Source: Planctomycetaceae bacterium
Lineage (GTDB): Bacteria > Planctomycetota > Planctomycetia > Pirellulales > Thermoguttaceae
Assembly: GCA_015062085.1 (NCBI GenBank)
Contig: SUVI01000006.1
Coordinates: forward strand, 1 to 56,209
DNA length: 56,209 bases
Direction: 5' to 3'
Shown here piece after piece: positions 42,589-52,410 of this stretch. The notes beneath the pieces were generated by a model. It was not told the DNA's origin. It made no database searches and saw only the letters and a list, made by a program, of their open reading frames with translations. The position numbers were made by a program, and so were the translations under genes. Position 1 is the first letter of the stretch. Every line of letters starts with the position of its first letter.

Positions 42589-43842
42589 TCACGCAGTTTC
42601 TTCCGCGGCCGTTTCCAGTTTCGGAAGCTGGGGCGACGGGACCCCCTGCGGCTCCTGGAGCCAGACCGTTTCCAGCTCTACCGCATCAACGTCACGGCGG
42701 AGAAGAAGGTAAAGCCCCTGAAGTGCGGAGACTCCGTAAAGGAAAAGGTAGGCTGAGATGCTCCACGTAAAAGCGTAAAGCGTAGGTGAGGTATCGCGGA
42801 AAACTGCTCCAGTGAGTGTAAGGCAAAGATGCTCGATCAAAACGACGAAAAATACGAGCGCGCAAAGTCCCAATACTCCGAAAAGCAGAGCTGCGAACAG
42901 GTATAGGACCAGCTTCATCGGTTTCTGAAGCACGTAAGCAAAACTGCGGCTCAGTGCGTCAAATGTGTCGGAATTCTCCGTTGCGAAAACAGAGGGAATG
43001 AAAAGCGATCCCAAGCCTGTGCCAAGGAGAAAGAAAAAGTAAAAGACTGCGTAGATCAGCGCCGCCGGCATGAGCCAGACCGTAAGGTTTTCAGGAAAAA
43101 GTCGGCAGGCTAGAAGCGGTAGTGCCAAGAGGAACGCTCCCAGCACGATCCAGAAAAAAGCCGTCATGGTTTTGCCGATCTGCTTGAGTGAAAATTTTAG
43201 TTCACGTCGGAATGAACTCCGAAATTCGCGAGTCAGCCGCAGTGCCGTGAGACGTACCGTTACGAGCCAGAGAAGGAGTGTCGAAAAAATGGCGTATGCT
43301 GCTGCACATGCTCGATTTAGGAGTTCTCCGATCCCCAGCGGTCGATCTGTGTGGGTGGATCGGCTTGGATCCGTTTGTGGCGGAGTATTTTCCATCTGTG
43401 AAGTTTGTGTCGGAACCATTTCCTGCGATGAAGAAGTTGCTCCGCCTTCCGAAGTTTCGTTCATTCCCTGGAGTGCGAGCAGTTCCAATCGCAGATCGTC
43501 CCCTGTTTTAGGTTCGGGAACCGCATTTTCGTTCTGTTGAACGTTTGTTTCTTGTGCATTTCGTTGGTGTGCGGCAGTCTGGAGTTTCGCGGAAGGTGAG
43601 ACCGCTGGCACATATGCCGTGATACACGAGTAGTCTTTCAAAAGATCCTCGATCGTTCGCGCAGACGAAAACCAGCCGAATGCCGCTGCCAGCCAGAGAG
43701 ACACGATGAGTAAATGGAGTGTCGTGAGCAGTAGAAGCCGGAACGAAAAAGCCGACCGGAGACATTTGCGGAAAAGAAGCCATGGACAGACTTCTTCCCA
43801 ATCGACAGCAGACAAAACCAGTGAATGAACTGTTGGATCCAT
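42589..43842 (-). CDS. Multi-pass membrane protein of unknown function
   Basis: 417 aa. About six transmembrane segments: near residues 30-58, 188-205, 225-250, 256-285, 305-340 and 350-375, with a Ser/Thr/Gln-rich hydrophilic loop between the first and second. No catalytic motif seen. The topology and the C-terminal cytoplasmic tail (VDAVELETVWLQEPQG) resemble planctomycete membrane proteins of DUF type; the role is unknown. Its promoter region coincides with the terminator of the lipoprotein gene upstream. Weak binding site before ATG 43842. Confidence 0.7.
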   Translation of the reverse strand: MDPTVHSLVLSAVDWEEVCPWLLFRKCLRSAFSFRLLLLTTLHLLIVSLWLAAAFGWFSSARTIEDLLKDYSCITAYVPAVSPSAKLQTAAHQRNAQETNVQQNENAVPEPKTGDDLRLELLALQGMNETSEGGATSSSQEMVPTQTSQMENTPPQTDPSRSTHTDRPLGIGELLNRACAAAYAIFSTLLLWLVTVRLTALRLTREFRSSFRRELKFSLKQIGKTMTAFFWIVLGAFLLALPLLACRLFPENLTVWLMPAALIYAVFYFFFLLGTGLGSLFIPSVFATENSDTFDALSRSFAYVLQKPMKLVLYLFAALLFGVLGLCALVFFVVLIEHLCLTLTGAVFRDTSPTLYAFTWSISAYLFLYGVSALQGLYLLLRRDVDAVELETVWLQEPQGVPSPQLPKLETAAEETA

Positions 43843-43867
43843 GGGCGTCAGGCAATTCTGAAAAAAA

Positions 43868-43917
43868 GTTTAAAAAAACAGAAAGACGGAGTACCGAAAT
43901 TGACGAACTCCGTCTTT
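43868..43917 (-). terminator. Intrinsic terminator after the TPR-like lipoprotein
   Basis: Minus-strand stem AAAGACGGAGT / ACTCCGTCTTT followed by a T-rich tract, 14 nt after the lipoprotein stop. Confidence 0.88.
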
Positions 43918-43930
43918 TTTTCTTCTAATT

Positions 43931-45016
43931 CTACTCGACGGCAGCTTTTGCTTCCGTGACGGCTTCGTCAGCACTTTCACGTGTTGCGCTGTCTGCCTTT
44001 TTGGCGAATTCCTCCGCTTCTGCAACCAGCTCTTTTGCCTTTTCTTTGTCGCCGGCCTTCACATAATTGAGTGCGATGCTGCAGAGTGTGATGGCTTTCT
44101 GCCCGCGGTTTCCGATCTCGTGAGCCGTGTCTGAGGCTTTTGTCAGGATCGCGAGTCCCGTTTCTTTTGCATCTTTATGTTCCATCTCAAAAAAGATCCC
44201 AGCCAGCGTACTGAGTCGGCTGCTTTTCTGCTGAGCATCCGCCTGGACTTCTTCACTGCTGCCATCTTCCGGGACTTCAGAATCTGAAGAGCTTTCTGCA
44301 TCCGCATCGGAATCGTCCGCAGCTGGAGCATATACTGCAGATCCTGGAACTTTTCCGTCCAAGTATGCCTGAACGTCTTCCGAAAGCGCAACGAGCTGCT
44401 CGTAAGCCTGCATTTTTCCAAGCGCCATCCCGATGTCGAGCATTTTGTCCACTTTGATGAGGAGGTCTGTAAATGCCTCGGTTTCTTTCAGTGCCAGCCC
44501 GAGCGTATTCTGTGCTTCCACGGGAGTGATCTGTGCTTGTGCTTTTGCGAGGTTCAAAAGCATCTCCATTTTTTCTTCCGCAAAACCTTCCAGTTCATTC
44601 TGCGTCGGCTCTTTCTTGCTCTTCGCACGCAGAGCCTGTTTTTCCTCTTCCCAGTTTCGATAGGCTTCCATTGCGTTGCTCAGCGCTTTTTTCGCCTCAA
44701 CGATCGCATTTAGTTCCCAGTAGGAATCTGCGATTTGCGAGTACGCTTCGATCCGTGAACGGGAATCCTGAATGTCCGAGCAGAAACGAACAGCTTTTCC
44801 CATCGTTTCCATCGCACCTTTTCTATCCTTCAGGATCTGATTTTGCTCGATCGCCAGTTTTGCGAGTTCCAGAGAGTCGCCGCCGCTTTCTGCGCCCTGA
44901 AGACGATTCATGATGTCCAGGCCTTTGGACGGATCGTACTTTTGCGTCTGGTCACAGCCGGTCAGGACCGCCAGCGTCAACAGTGAGGCCATACCGAAGG
45001 AAAAGAGGTTTTTCAT
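43931..45016 (-). CDS. Lipoprotein with TPR-like helical repeats
   Basis: 361 aa. Signal with lipobox LTGC (Cys21). The rest is helical; the patterns EAYSQIADSYWELNAIVEAKKALSNAMEAY and NRGQKAITLCSIALNYVKAGDKEKAKELVAEA are TPR-like, joined by an acidic Ser/Asp-rich linker near 235-265. A scaffolding role at the membrane surface is likely; function unknown. The stop is followed at once by a terminator, so it is a single-gene unit. Confidence 0.75.
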   Translation of the reverse strand: MKNLFSFGMASLLTLAVLTGCDQTQKYDPSKGLDIMNRLQGAESGGDSLELAKLAIEQNQILKDRKGAMETMGKAVRFCSDIQDSRSRIEAYSQIADSYWELNAIVEAKKALSNAMEAYRNWEEEKQALRAKSKKEPTQNELEGFAEEKMEMLLNLAKAQAQITPVEAQNTLGLALKETEAFTDLLIKVDKMLDIGMALGKMQAYEQLVALSEDVQAYLDGKVPGSAVYAPAADDSDADAESSSDSEVPEDGSSEEVQADAQQKSSRLSTLAGIFFEMEHKDAKETGLAILTKASDTAHEIGNRGQKAITLCSIALNYVKAGDKEKAKELVAEAEEFAKKADSATRESADEAVTEAKAAVE

Positions 45017-45087
45017 AAAAAAGCCCTTTCAATTTTTCCAGTTAAATCAAACTCCCCGTTGGCCGTGCAGCGAGGAGGGGAACTTCA

Positions 45088-46320
45088 TTAAAATACGAAA
45101 TGGAGATTTTCCAGTCTCTGCCGCGTTTCTTCCATGAGCTGGTCTTCCGCAGCTTCGTCTTCTGCAACGTACGTGACGCTGAAACGGAGGAAAGGGCCGG
45201 CATTGTCCCACGGGACGGTGCAGATGGAACACTGCGTGATGAGGAACTGGCTCACTGCTTCCGCATCGGCAAAGACGGTTCCGTCCGCCATTCCTTTAGG
45301 GGCTTTGGCGTATAGGAAGTACGTGCCTTCCGGAAGCTCACATTCAAAACCGACGCTTTTGAGCATCGCGACCAGTTTCTTCAAACGGCGCAGGTACTTT
45401 TTCTCGGTTGCCTGCGGGATGGAATCATCGTCGAGAGCCGCAGCGCTGGCGATTTGGATCGCTTTGAACTGACCCGAGTCGCTGTTGTCCTTGACGTCGC
45501 CATACGCACGTACGAGCGTCGCGTTTCCGCAGACCCAGCCAAGACGCCATCCGATCATGTTCCAGCCTTTCGACATGGAGTAGGTTTCGAGGCCAACGTC
45601 CATTGCGCCGGGGGTTTCCAAGAAGGAGCGCGGCCGATCTGCGTGGCTGAGCATGATGTGCGCGCAGTCGTTCACGACGACGATCTCGTTTTTCTTTGCG
45701 AACGCCACGACTTTTTCGAAGAATTCTGCCGTTCCGTATTTACCGGTCGGACTGTTCGGGTAATTGATGACCAGAAGTTTCGCACGCTTCAGGATGTCCT
45801 CCGGGATATTGTCGAGGTCCGGATAGAAATCGTTTTCAGGAAGGAGCGGGAGATTGAAGACTTCACCGCCGCAGTAGCGCGTGTGCGTCGCGGCGACCGG
45901 GTATCCCGGGACCGTCATGAGCGTGACGTCACCCGGGTTGATGAAACACTGGGGGATCATCGCCAGCGAGGGTTTGGAACCGATCCCGTGAATGATCTCC
46001 GTGGCGGGATCCAGATCCAGGCCGAAATGACGTTTCATAAAACGTGCGACTGCTTCTTGGAAGACGAGGATACCATTATCCGCATATCCGCGGTTCTCGG
46101 TCTTGCCGCATTCTTCCTGCAGAACTTTCACGACATTTTCAGACGCCGGGACGTCATTTTCTCCAATTCCGAAATCTAAAAGTTTCCGGTCCGGAAAATC
46201 TGCGAGCGCCTTGCGTTTGGCACGCTTGATCTTTTCAAATTTGTAGATCTCCGTGCTTTTGCCGTAATTAATACCGCCGATGCGTTCCGCAAACAGTTTC
46301 TGAAAAAAAGGTTCGGTCAT
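45088..46320 (-). CDS. dapL: LL-diaminopimelate aminotransferase
   Basis: 410-aa class I/II PLP aminotransferase that makes LL-diaminopimelate from tetrahydrodipicolinate in one step, bypassing succinylase or acetylase routes to lysine and peptidoglycan. It has the N-terminal FFQKLFAERIGGINYGKSTEI, DFGIGENDVPAS, GYADNGILVFQEAVARF, NYPNSPTGKYGT, and the Schiff-base lysine in SMSKGWNMIGWRLGW. The ending matches planctomycete/verrucomicrobial DapL-type proteins. Start ATG 46320 with a promoter TTGAAA-17-TAAAAT about 120 bp upstream. Confidence 0.85.
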   Translation of the reverse strand: MTEPFFQKLFAERIGGINYGKSTEIYKFEKIKRAKRKALADFPDRKLLDFGIGENDVPASENVVKVLQEECGKTENRGYADNGILVFQEAVARFMKRHFGLDLDPATEIIHGIGSKPSLAMIPQCFINPGDVTLMTVPGYPVAATHTRYCGGEVFNLPLLPENDFYPDLDNIPEDILKRAKLLVINYPNSPTGKYGTAEFFEKVVAFAKKNEIVVVNDCAHIMLSHADRPRSFLETPGAMDVGLETYSMSKGWNMIGWRLGWVCGNATLVRAYGDVKDNSDSGQFKAIQIASAAALDDDSIPQATEKKYLRRLKKLVAMLKSVGFECELPEGTYFLYAKAPKGMADGTVFADAEAVSQFLITQCSICTVPWDNAGPFLRFSVTYVAEDEAAEDQLMEETRQRLENLHFVF

Positions 46321-46629
46321 TTTCTGGGTCCTGAAAGAAAAAACGAATGGGAAAATGCCGCATCGTCCGAAATTTGGATGATGTCAGCGTGCAGTTTCTC
46401 TCAAACTTGGGAAGGTCCGGAGAGAATTTCATTTATTTTACCGTTTTTTGAAAATTTTTTCAAGGCGTCCGACGCGATTCCTGGAAAAAAAGAGTAAAAT
46501 TTTCTTTTTTTTGTCGTTTCTTTCCGGATGTTTCGCAGACTTTATGCCTTTTAGTGTCAAAGTGTGACAGTCAGATGGTCTGTGCCGCATTTTTCGGCGA
46601 GGGGATCTTTATGACCGTTTCGTTTTTTA
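46321..46629. other. Intergenic region before dapL
   Basis: 309 bp. Holds the dapL promoter (46435-46463). I see no gene, terminator or repeat otherwise. Confidence 0.6.
46435..46463 (-). promoter_or_regulatory. Promoter of dapL
   Basis: TTGAAA (46458-46463), 17-bp spacer, TAAAAT (46435-46440) on the minus strand. Confidence 0.6.
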
Positions 46630-49566
46630 TCACTCTTCTGCAGCCGCAGCCGATCGGTAGGCGGACGCAAAGTAAAGACTGTCGGATCGCTGAAAATTCA
46701 GGCCAAAGTTTTTGGCGAGGAGGACGAGATCTTTGATCGAAACACAGCCGTCGCAGTCAAAATCTGCGGAGAGATCCGGGGAAACTGTGCCGTTCCGGTT
46801 CATTTCCGAGGAGAGATCGGCTGGTGTTCCTTCGGAATTTCCGTACTGTCGGGCGAGTTGAACGAGATCATGAATGTCGATCGTGCCGTCTGAATTCAGA
46901 TCGTAGCAGACGGTCGTTACGGCGAGTTCCGAGGTTTTGCCATCGAGCTGGAATTGTGTTTTTTGGCTGACCGAGCCGGAAAATGCCTCAAATTTGGGCG
47001 TTAGAAACACGCAGCCGAGGCAGTGGAGGCCGTCGAGGAGCGAGGAGCCTGACGAAAGGGCGTTTCCGGTGAAATGGAGAAGAAGTCCATCGGGGTGTTC
47101 GGTGATCTCGAGGGCGAGACTGTCTGCCGAGGTGAAGCTGGCCGGGTCCCATGAGTATTTTTCGGTGTCGAAATTCAGAAGGAGAGTTTCGCTTTGCGTG
47201 CTCGAGGAAATTTCGGCGCCGTTCATCCAGATCTCCAGAGCTAGAGGCGTCCATGATGAAACTGTCGTCACAGAGATCGGCAGGCTGTCGACTGCGGACG
47301 TTTCCGATGGAGAGCTCATAGAGGAACTGGCGGTTTCGGAAGAGCCGTTGGTTTCAGGAATTCCGTTGGTTTCCTGAGCTGGGCGGATCGCCAGATAAAA
47401 TTCCGATCTCGTAATGGGAAAGGAGGGGATCTCTTCTTCTGGAAAATTGGTTTCTGGCTCGTTTGGTCTCGTTTCGTCTTTTTCTTTACTGACGGGTTCC
47501 GCATACCCGGAGATGCAGTATCTTCCGATGGAACTGTAGTCGGAATAGTATTCAACCTCCTGTCCGTTTTCCAGAGTGCGTGTCCGGCCTGTTCCGTCGA
47601 TCACGAGAAAGTATGTGCCAGCCTGAAGGGGCACAGAGAGGACTGCATCCATGGAATCCGGATCGTCGGCGAAAATTGGAAATGCGGAATCAGAGGCGGT
47701 GAGTACGCTTTCCGGATAGAGAGCGGCCCAAATGTCCAGATCTGCCCATTCTCCGGCTCCAGTGACTGTGAGTTCCAGTTGAGTCTCTTCTTCGAGAGTG
47801 AGACGGAAAACATCTGTATCGTCGCGGTGAGTGATGAAACCGCTGACGGTCTCGAAAAAGGAATCGTGGAAAAAATCTCCATCGGTGGAAAGGGTACCGG
47901 ATGGGGAAATGAGGAGCTCGCCGATCGGGGCGAAACGCGAGTCCGGTTCACCGAAGGAAGTGAGGAAAGATGCGGAGTCCTGGGATTCGGCATTCTGCAC
48001 GTTATCTGAGAAGCTCCAGTCGGCATAGTCGTCGTTCCGCAGGGGCAGGTACGTGTTCAACTTCTCTAGATCTCCCAACTGTGAGGTGCCGGAATTTTGT
48101 GCGTTGAAGTACGTTCCGTCACTCCAATGCGAGACCTTGGCATAGTAGCTGGCTCCCATGATGGGACTCCAATCGCAGATTACGGAGTTGGAGGAATCGA
48201 AGAGGACGTAGCCGTCATCGGAAACTGACGAGTTGGAGGTCGGAACGTAGATCTCGTCTGCGACTTTCACGCCGTATGAATACTCGCCGTTAGCTGCGGA
48301 TCCGCCTCCGCGATGCTGAAGACCGAGCGTGTGACCGATCTCGTGCGATGCCGCGTTGCCGACTGTGCGTGCGTTCCGATCAAGAAAAACGAAGCAGGGA
48401 AGGTCGCTCGAGTACGTGAAGGAATTGCGCAGCGCGATCCCGCCGACATTGGAGTACCAGGTATTTTCGCTAAAGACGCAGCGGATACCGTATCGGGAAT
48501 CGGACGTGCTGGATCTTTTCAGATGTTCCAGTCCCGGAAATTCTGTCGTGACGTCAACGGCAAACCCGGCGTAGTCTTCAGAGACGATCTTCCAGATCTC
48601 ATAGATCATCCTGAGTTCTTCCGTGGAAAATGCGGAATCCTCATCAATGCTGAAGACGGGAGAGACGATCAGGTCCTGGCTCGTTTGCGTATTCCAAGCG
48701 GTCCCTCCCGTCAGATGTCCGGTGAAGTCGAGGTAGATCGTTAGGACCGTTTCCCCCTCTGACTGCGTGCGGGAATGCAGGGCGAAAACATCAGGGATCT
48801 CTGTGCCGTTTTCCAGCGTCAGGGTGGTATGCTGAGTGAGTGACGGAGTTTGGAAGGTGACTGCGGCGCTGAGTTCGGAATCTGTGAACGCGGTTTCTGT
48901 ACTGACGGCTTGGATCTGGAGCTCTACTGTCGTGCCGGGAATGACTGCGTCAAGTTCTGCCGTCAGACGGCCCGTTGCTGTACGATCGAGGGACGCTGCC
49001 GCATAGATCTTCCGAAGCTGGATCGGTTCGCATTCCGGGTGCGTCAGTGTGTACGTGAGGCGGTACCGGGACGCATTCGGGACCGGGTCCCAGCTGACTT
49101 GGATCGCGGTTCCGGAAATATCGGAAGATGCAGATGCTGCCGCGGTCTGAAGTTCTGCGGGAACGGAAAGCTGGCTGGGCAATGCGCATTCCGGCTGGAG
49201 ATGCTCCGACGCTTCCGGCTCGAGCAATGTCTGTGTTTGGGAGAAACCAGAAAACGTGCCGGATCCCTCAAACGATCCCGGTTCCTCACTAAAGAAAATG
49301 TCGGCGAGCTCTCCCGTGACGCCGGTGAGGGATGAACAAGATCCCGCGCTGGAAGCTGTGTCGTCAGTATCTGCAAGACCCGAAAAATGTTCGCACTTCA
49401 CGGGAGTGAATCCTGCACGGATCTCCCATTTGCTTTCCACCGAAAACGGCACACTTTCTGCTATTGGCGAGACGGCAGAAAGGAGTTCCCGGGATTCCAG
49501 CGTTTCGAGTTGAAGGGAACGCTGAATGCGGAATTTCCGATGCGGAAATGAGGGGGCCTGCGGCAT
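46630..49566 (-). CDS. Surface metalloprotease with FN3, PPC-like and dockerin repeats
   Basis: About 978 aa. Residues 22-31 hold LETLESRELLSA, the planctomycete-type N-terminal motif of large exported surface proteins. Then a fibronectin-III-like domain (TAIQVSWDPVPNASRYRLTY), a metzincin-like zinc protease with HEIGHTLGLQHRG (His, His, Glu, plus a later His), a beta-sandwich PPC-like domain (GSVTGFITHRDDTDVFRLTL), a Ser/Thr-rich linker and finally two dockerin-like repeats (DLNSDGTIDIHDLVQLARQYG; DFDCDGCVSIKDLVLLAKNFG) with Ca2+-loop acids. Exported, substrate unknown. ATG 49566 puts the motif at the usual distance; ATG 49650 would add 28 residues. Neither has a clear binding site. Confidence 0.8.
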   Translation of the reverse strand: MPQAPSFPHRKFRIQRSLQLETLESRELLSAVSPIAESVPFSVESKWEIRAGFTPVKCEHFSGLADTDDTASSAGSCSSLTGVTGELADIFFSEEPGSFEGSGTFSGFSQTQTLLEPEASEHLQPECALPSQLSVPAELQTAAASASSDISGTAIQVSWDPVPNASRYRLTYTLTHPECEPIQLRKIYAAASLDRTATGRLTAELDAVIPGTTVELQIQAVSTETAFTDSELSAAVTFQTPSLTQHTTLTLENGTEIPDVFALHSRTQSEGETVLTIYLDFTGHLTGGTAWNTQTSQDLIVSPVFSIDEDSAFSTEELRMIYEIWKIVSEDYAGFAVDVTTEFPGLEHLKRSSTSDSRYGIRCVFSENTWYSNVGGIALRNSFTYSSDLPCFVFLDRNARTVGNAASHEIGHTLGLQHRGGGSAANGEYSYGVKVADEIYVPTSNSSVSDDGYVLFDSSNSVICDWSPIMGASYYAKVSHWSDGTYFNAQNSGTSQLGDLEKLNTYLPLRNDDYADWSFSDNVQNAESQDSASFLTSFGEPDSRFAPIGELLISPSGTLSTDGDFFHDSFFETVSGFITHRDDTDVFRLTLEEETQLELTVTGAGEWADLDIWAALYPESVLTASDSAFPIFADDPDSMDAVLSVPLQAGTYFLVIDGTGRTRTLENGQEVEYYSDYSSIGRYCISGYAEPVSKEKDETRPNEPETNFPEEEIPSFPITRSEFYLAIRPAQETNGIPETNGSSETASSSMSSPSETSAVDSLPISVTTVSSWTPLALEIWMNGAEISSSTQSETLLLNFDTEKYSWDPASFTSADSLALEITEHPDGLLLHFTGNALSSGSSLLDGLHCLGCVFLTPKFEAFSGSVSQKTQFQLDGKTSELAVTTVCYDLNSDGTIDIHDLVQLARQYGNSEGTPADLSSEMNRNGTVSPDLSADFDCDGCVSIKDLVLLAKNFGLNFQRSDSLYFASAYRSAAAAEE

Positions 49567-49745
49567 ACGTGACGATTGGAAAATGGGAAATCGGAAATAA
49601 AAGGGAAGTACGAAATACAAAACGCGGAGCTGACGCAGTGAAAGACCCATCGGTCAGTTCATTTCAAATGCAGCCCTTTTAAATTATCGTCAAAACGGGA
49701 GTGTTTATTGAATGGAAAAACCGGAATGATCGAGAAACTCGGTGT

Positions 49746-49773
49746 ATTTTACCAATGAAGAATGTGCAGAAAA
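49746..49773 (-). promoter_or_regulatory. Possible promoter of the dockerin protease gene
   Basis: TTTTCT (49768-49773), 16-bp spacer, TAAAAT (49746-49751) on the minus strand; overlaps the T-tract of the upstream gene's terminator. Confidence 0.4.
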
Positions 49774-49804
49774 GAAAAACCTCCGGAATTTCGTATTCCG
49801 GAGG
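49768..49804 (-). terminator. Intrinsic terminator after the DUF1559 gene
   Basis: Perfect 10-bp stem CCTCCGGAAT / ATTCCGGAGG with a 5-nt loop, followed by a T-rich tract on the minus strand. Confidence 0.9.
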
Positions 49805-49879
49805 CGCTTTTCTGAACTCTGAATGGAAAACGCAGGCATTGGGTACGCTTGGGTCTTCCGGTGCTTTCTGGGAGGCTGT

Positions 49880-50872
49880 TTATTCGATCGCGGCGACCTG
49901 TCCGTCTCTGCGATTTCCTAGACGTGCGTGAGTCTCTTTGTCGAGCGAGTAGGAGACTCGGTGGACGGAACCGTCTCCCATCGCCATGCCGAACGCTCCG
50001 GAGTGCGCGCTTCCAAATCCGAGTGAATTGGGGGAGGCATACCCTGACCGATCCTGGCTGAGGTGGAATTGCGTCGTGTCGCAAGTGCGCGAATTGTCGT
50101 CGTCCGTGCCGGAAAAGACCCCCATATCGTCACCGCCGCCGCTCACTTCGTAAATTTCCGGCTGTAGGTATTTTTCGCCGATGAGGTAGGTGTTTGAAGT
50201 TCCGTCGCGGATCTCACCGACCGTGATCTCGCTCATGCAAAACATGATCCCGGTCATGGTTCCGGAGAAGTCTTTGTGCTGGTATCCGCTTTTCGTAACG
50301 TTTGCGTAGCCGGGAGCCGTTCGAATGTCCTCAAGCTGACCGTAACCGTAGTCCCCCATGCAGGAAGCGTAGTCTCCCTTGGCTCTTTGTTCCGGAGTGT
50401 TGTAGTTTCCGGAATGTGATGATGTGCTTGCCGGGTAGGTTTTGGGAGTGCGGCGCGAAGGGCAGTGGAGGAAGGTCAAAGGGGTCTGAAGGAGCTGAGC
50501 ACCCTGTGCTTTGTTCATCGTGGAAGGGACTCCATCCCCCATGATGGAGTAGAGTGCCTGCTGTTCCATGAACGGGAGGAGCTGGTACGCCCAGCTTCCC
50601 GGCTGTTTCCAGCCCATCCCGAGGTCTGAATCGCCGGTCCACTGATAGTTCCAGCCCGTATTCGGGAATTTTCGGGATGTTGATTCATGATTTAGACACG
50701 CGAGACCAAGCTGTTTCAGGTGGTTGGAGCACTGCATGGTCCTAGCGGCCTCACGGGCTTGTTGAACTGCCGGAAGCAGAAGTCCTACGAGCATCCCGAT
50801 GATCGCAATGACGACCAAAAGTTCTACGAGTGTAAATCCTGAAATTTTTTGAGGAATGGGGGCGTTCTTCAT
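49880..50872 (-). CDS. DUF1559 H-X9-DG pseudopilin-type protein, copy 1
   Basis: 330 aa. A type IV pilin-like N-terminus ([20 protein letters not shown]) with prepilin-peptidase cleavage after the Gly, then [24 protein letters not shown]. The body is the DUF1559 domain, a large, planctomycete-specific family of unknown function; the C-terminal H-X9-DG motif is at [15 protein letters not shown] 50872 has GGAG upstream; the frame to 50989 is too long. It follows copy 2 by 77 bp and ends in a terminator. A prepilin peptidase gene is not seen here. Confidence 0.9.
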   Translation of the reverse strand: MKNAPIPQKISGFTLVELLVVIAIIGMLVGLLLPAVQQAREAARTMQCSNHLKQLGLACLNHESTSRKFPNTGWNYQWTGDSDLGMGWKQPGSWAYQLLPFMEQQALYSIMGDGVPSTMNKAQGAQLLQTPLTFLHCPSRRTPKTYPASTSSHSGNYNTPEQRAKGDYASCMGDYGYGQLEDIRTAPGYANVTKSGYQHKDFSGTMTGIMFCMSEITVGEIRDGTSNTYLIGEKYLQPEIYEVSGGGDDMGVFSGTDDDNSRTCDTTQFHLSQDRSGYASPNSLGFGSAHSGAFGMAMGDGSVHRVSYSLDKETHARLGNRRDGQVAAIE

Positions 50873-50948
50873 GATAAAACTCCATGATTTGGGGCGTTGG
50901 GGAAGTTTGCAAATTTTGGTTTGCGGTGAAGGTCCGGAAGTATCTGGC

Positions 50949-51938
50949 TTACGGAAGCGCTGCGACTTCACCGTCCTTGCGGTTTCCAAGGTATGCGTGT
51001 GTTTCCTTGTCGACGGAGTAGGAGATCCTGTGCACGGAACCGTCTCCCATCACCATGCCGAACGCGCCTGCGTGTGCACTTCCAAATGCGTAGGAGGAGG
51101 GGGTTCCGTATCCCTGGCGATCTTGGGACAGATAGAAATGTGAAGAGCTGCACGTTCGGTTTCCGTCGTCATCCGCACCGATCCAGACTCCCATATCGTC
51201 ACCGCTTCCGTTGATCTCATAATTCTCAGGCTGCATGTACTTTTCTCCGATGAGGTAAGTATTGGAAGTACCGTCGCGGACCTCGCCCATTTTTGTTTCG
51301 CTGCAGCTGTAGATAATGCCGGTGATTTTAGAGAGGTCTTTTTTAGTGTAAGTCCCGTTCGCGACCGCGGCGTATTGCGGTGTGGGATGATTTCGCGTAT
51401 TGTTATCTTGTGCGTAGGAATAGTCGCCCATGTTTGCGGCGTAATCTCCTTTGGCGCGCTGTGTGGGGTCGGTGTAGTTAAATGCTCCGGATGTTGAGCC
51501 GCTGTAGAGTTTTGGTGCACGGCGCGAGGGACAGTTAAAGATGCCCAGCGGCGTCTGCATCAGTTCCGTAGCCTTTGCCTTGTTCATCGTTGTCATGTCT
51601 CCGTCACCCATGATAGAGTAGAGGGCCTGTTGTTCAAGAAATGGAAGGAGTTGGTACGCCCATCCTCCCGGCTGCTTCCAGCCCATCCCGAAATCGGAGT
51701 CGCCCGTCGAGTAGCAATCCCAGCCGCTTCCGGGATATGCTTGAGTCGTTGATTCATGATTCAGTGCGGCGAGACCGAATTGTTTCAGGTGGTTGGAGCA
51801 CTGCATGGTCCTAGCGGCCTCACGTGCCTGCTGGACTGCCGGAAGCAGGAGGCCCACAAGCATGCCGATGATCGCAATGACGACCAGAAGCTCCACGAGT
51901 GTGAATCCGGAATGGTTTTTTGCTGAAGAATGAAACAT
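50949..51938 (-). CDS. DUF1559 H-X9-DG pseudopilin-type protein, copy 2
   Basis: 329 aa, close paralogue of copy 1 (same [21 protein letters not shown]-terminus and H-X9-DG motif [12 protein letters not shown]). Alignment by eye suggests high identity over the N-terminal 70 residues and throughout the [21 protein letters not shown] and [13 protein letters not shown] regions. Start ATG 51938 follows AGGGAGG. Long leader of about 270 nt with a hairpin at its 5' end. First gene of the pair. Confidence 0.9.
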   Translation of the reverse strand: MFHSSAKNHSGFTLVELLVVIAIIGMLVGLLLPAVQQAREAARTMQCSNHLKQFGLAALNHESTTQAYPGSGWDCYSTGDSDFGMGWKQPGGWAYQLLPFLEQQALYSIMGDGDMTTMNKAKATELMQTPLGIFNCPSRRAPKLYSGSTSGAFNYTDPTQRAKGDYAANMGDYSYAQDNNTRNHPTPQYAAVANGTYTKKDLSKITGIIYSCSETKMGEVRDGTSNTYLIGEKYMQPENYEINGSGDDMGVWIGADDDGNRTCSSSHFYLSQDRQGYGTPSSYAFGSAHAGAFGMVMGDGSVHRISYSVDKETHAYLGNRKDGEVAALP

Positions 51939-52191
51939 AGTGACCTCCCTGATATTTGAGGACTTGCTGGATGGTTAAGGATGAATGGCTGGGGATTGTT
52001 TGGAGCGGAATGCCGCTGGATCTGCGAAGCTCATTTCTGTAATGCCGCCGGAGATCATAAGTTGCTCCGAACGTCTCTGCACGAAAGAGACGAAATGCGG
52101 GAATATGCGGTGTGATGACATGATCCTGATGATAAATTTCGCAAAATGGCGGGCGGAAGTCCATAAAACTCCGGTCCGGAAAAATGAAAGC

Positions 52192-52208
52192 ACAGACTTT
52201 TAGTCTGT
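52192..52208 (-). promoter_or_regulatory. 5'-terminal hairpin of the DUF1559 transcript
   Basis: Perfect 7-bp stem ACAGACT / AGTCTGT with a 3-nt loop, beginning at the predicted transcript start; it may protect the mRNA end. Confidence 0.55.
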
Positions 52209-52214
52209 TTCTTC

Positions 52215-52243
52215 ATTGTACTACAAGACGGTGGTATTTTCAA
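52215..52243 (-). promoter_or_regulatory. Promoter of the DUF1559 pair
   Basis: TTGAAA (52238-52243), 17-bp spacer, TACAAT (52215-52220) on the minus strand. Confidence 0.65.
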
Positions 52244-52326
52244 GTGCTTTTTTGAAATATTTTTTGAAATTTTCGTCTGATCGGAATTTTTTGTCGTGAG
52301 ACGCTGCGGCTCTATCCGTTCGGCAT

Positions 52327-52377
52327 GTTTGAAAAAAGAAAAAGGAGGGAGGATGATCTAAGTCTTCCTCCCTCTTT
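52327..52377 (-). terminator. Intrinsic terminator after the 52411 gene
   Basis: Nine-base-pair perfect core (GAGGGAGGA / TCCTCCCTC) plus G-U and A-T extensions, with a T-tract on the minus strand. Confidence 0.85.
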
Positions 52378-52410
52378 GGGGATATTGGGAATGCTGTTTC
52401 GTGTACCGAT

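Larger units (their letters stand above)
51939..52410 (-). other. Leader and promoter of the DUF1559 pair; terminator of the next gene
   Basis: 472 bp. From the left: a 270-nt leader with two hairpins (CGTCTCT/AGAGACG near 52070-52100; ACAGACT/AGTCTGT at 52192-52208), the promoter at 52215-52243, and the terminator of the 52411 gene. No other gene is seen; short frames in the leader lack binding sites. Confidence 0.65.
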
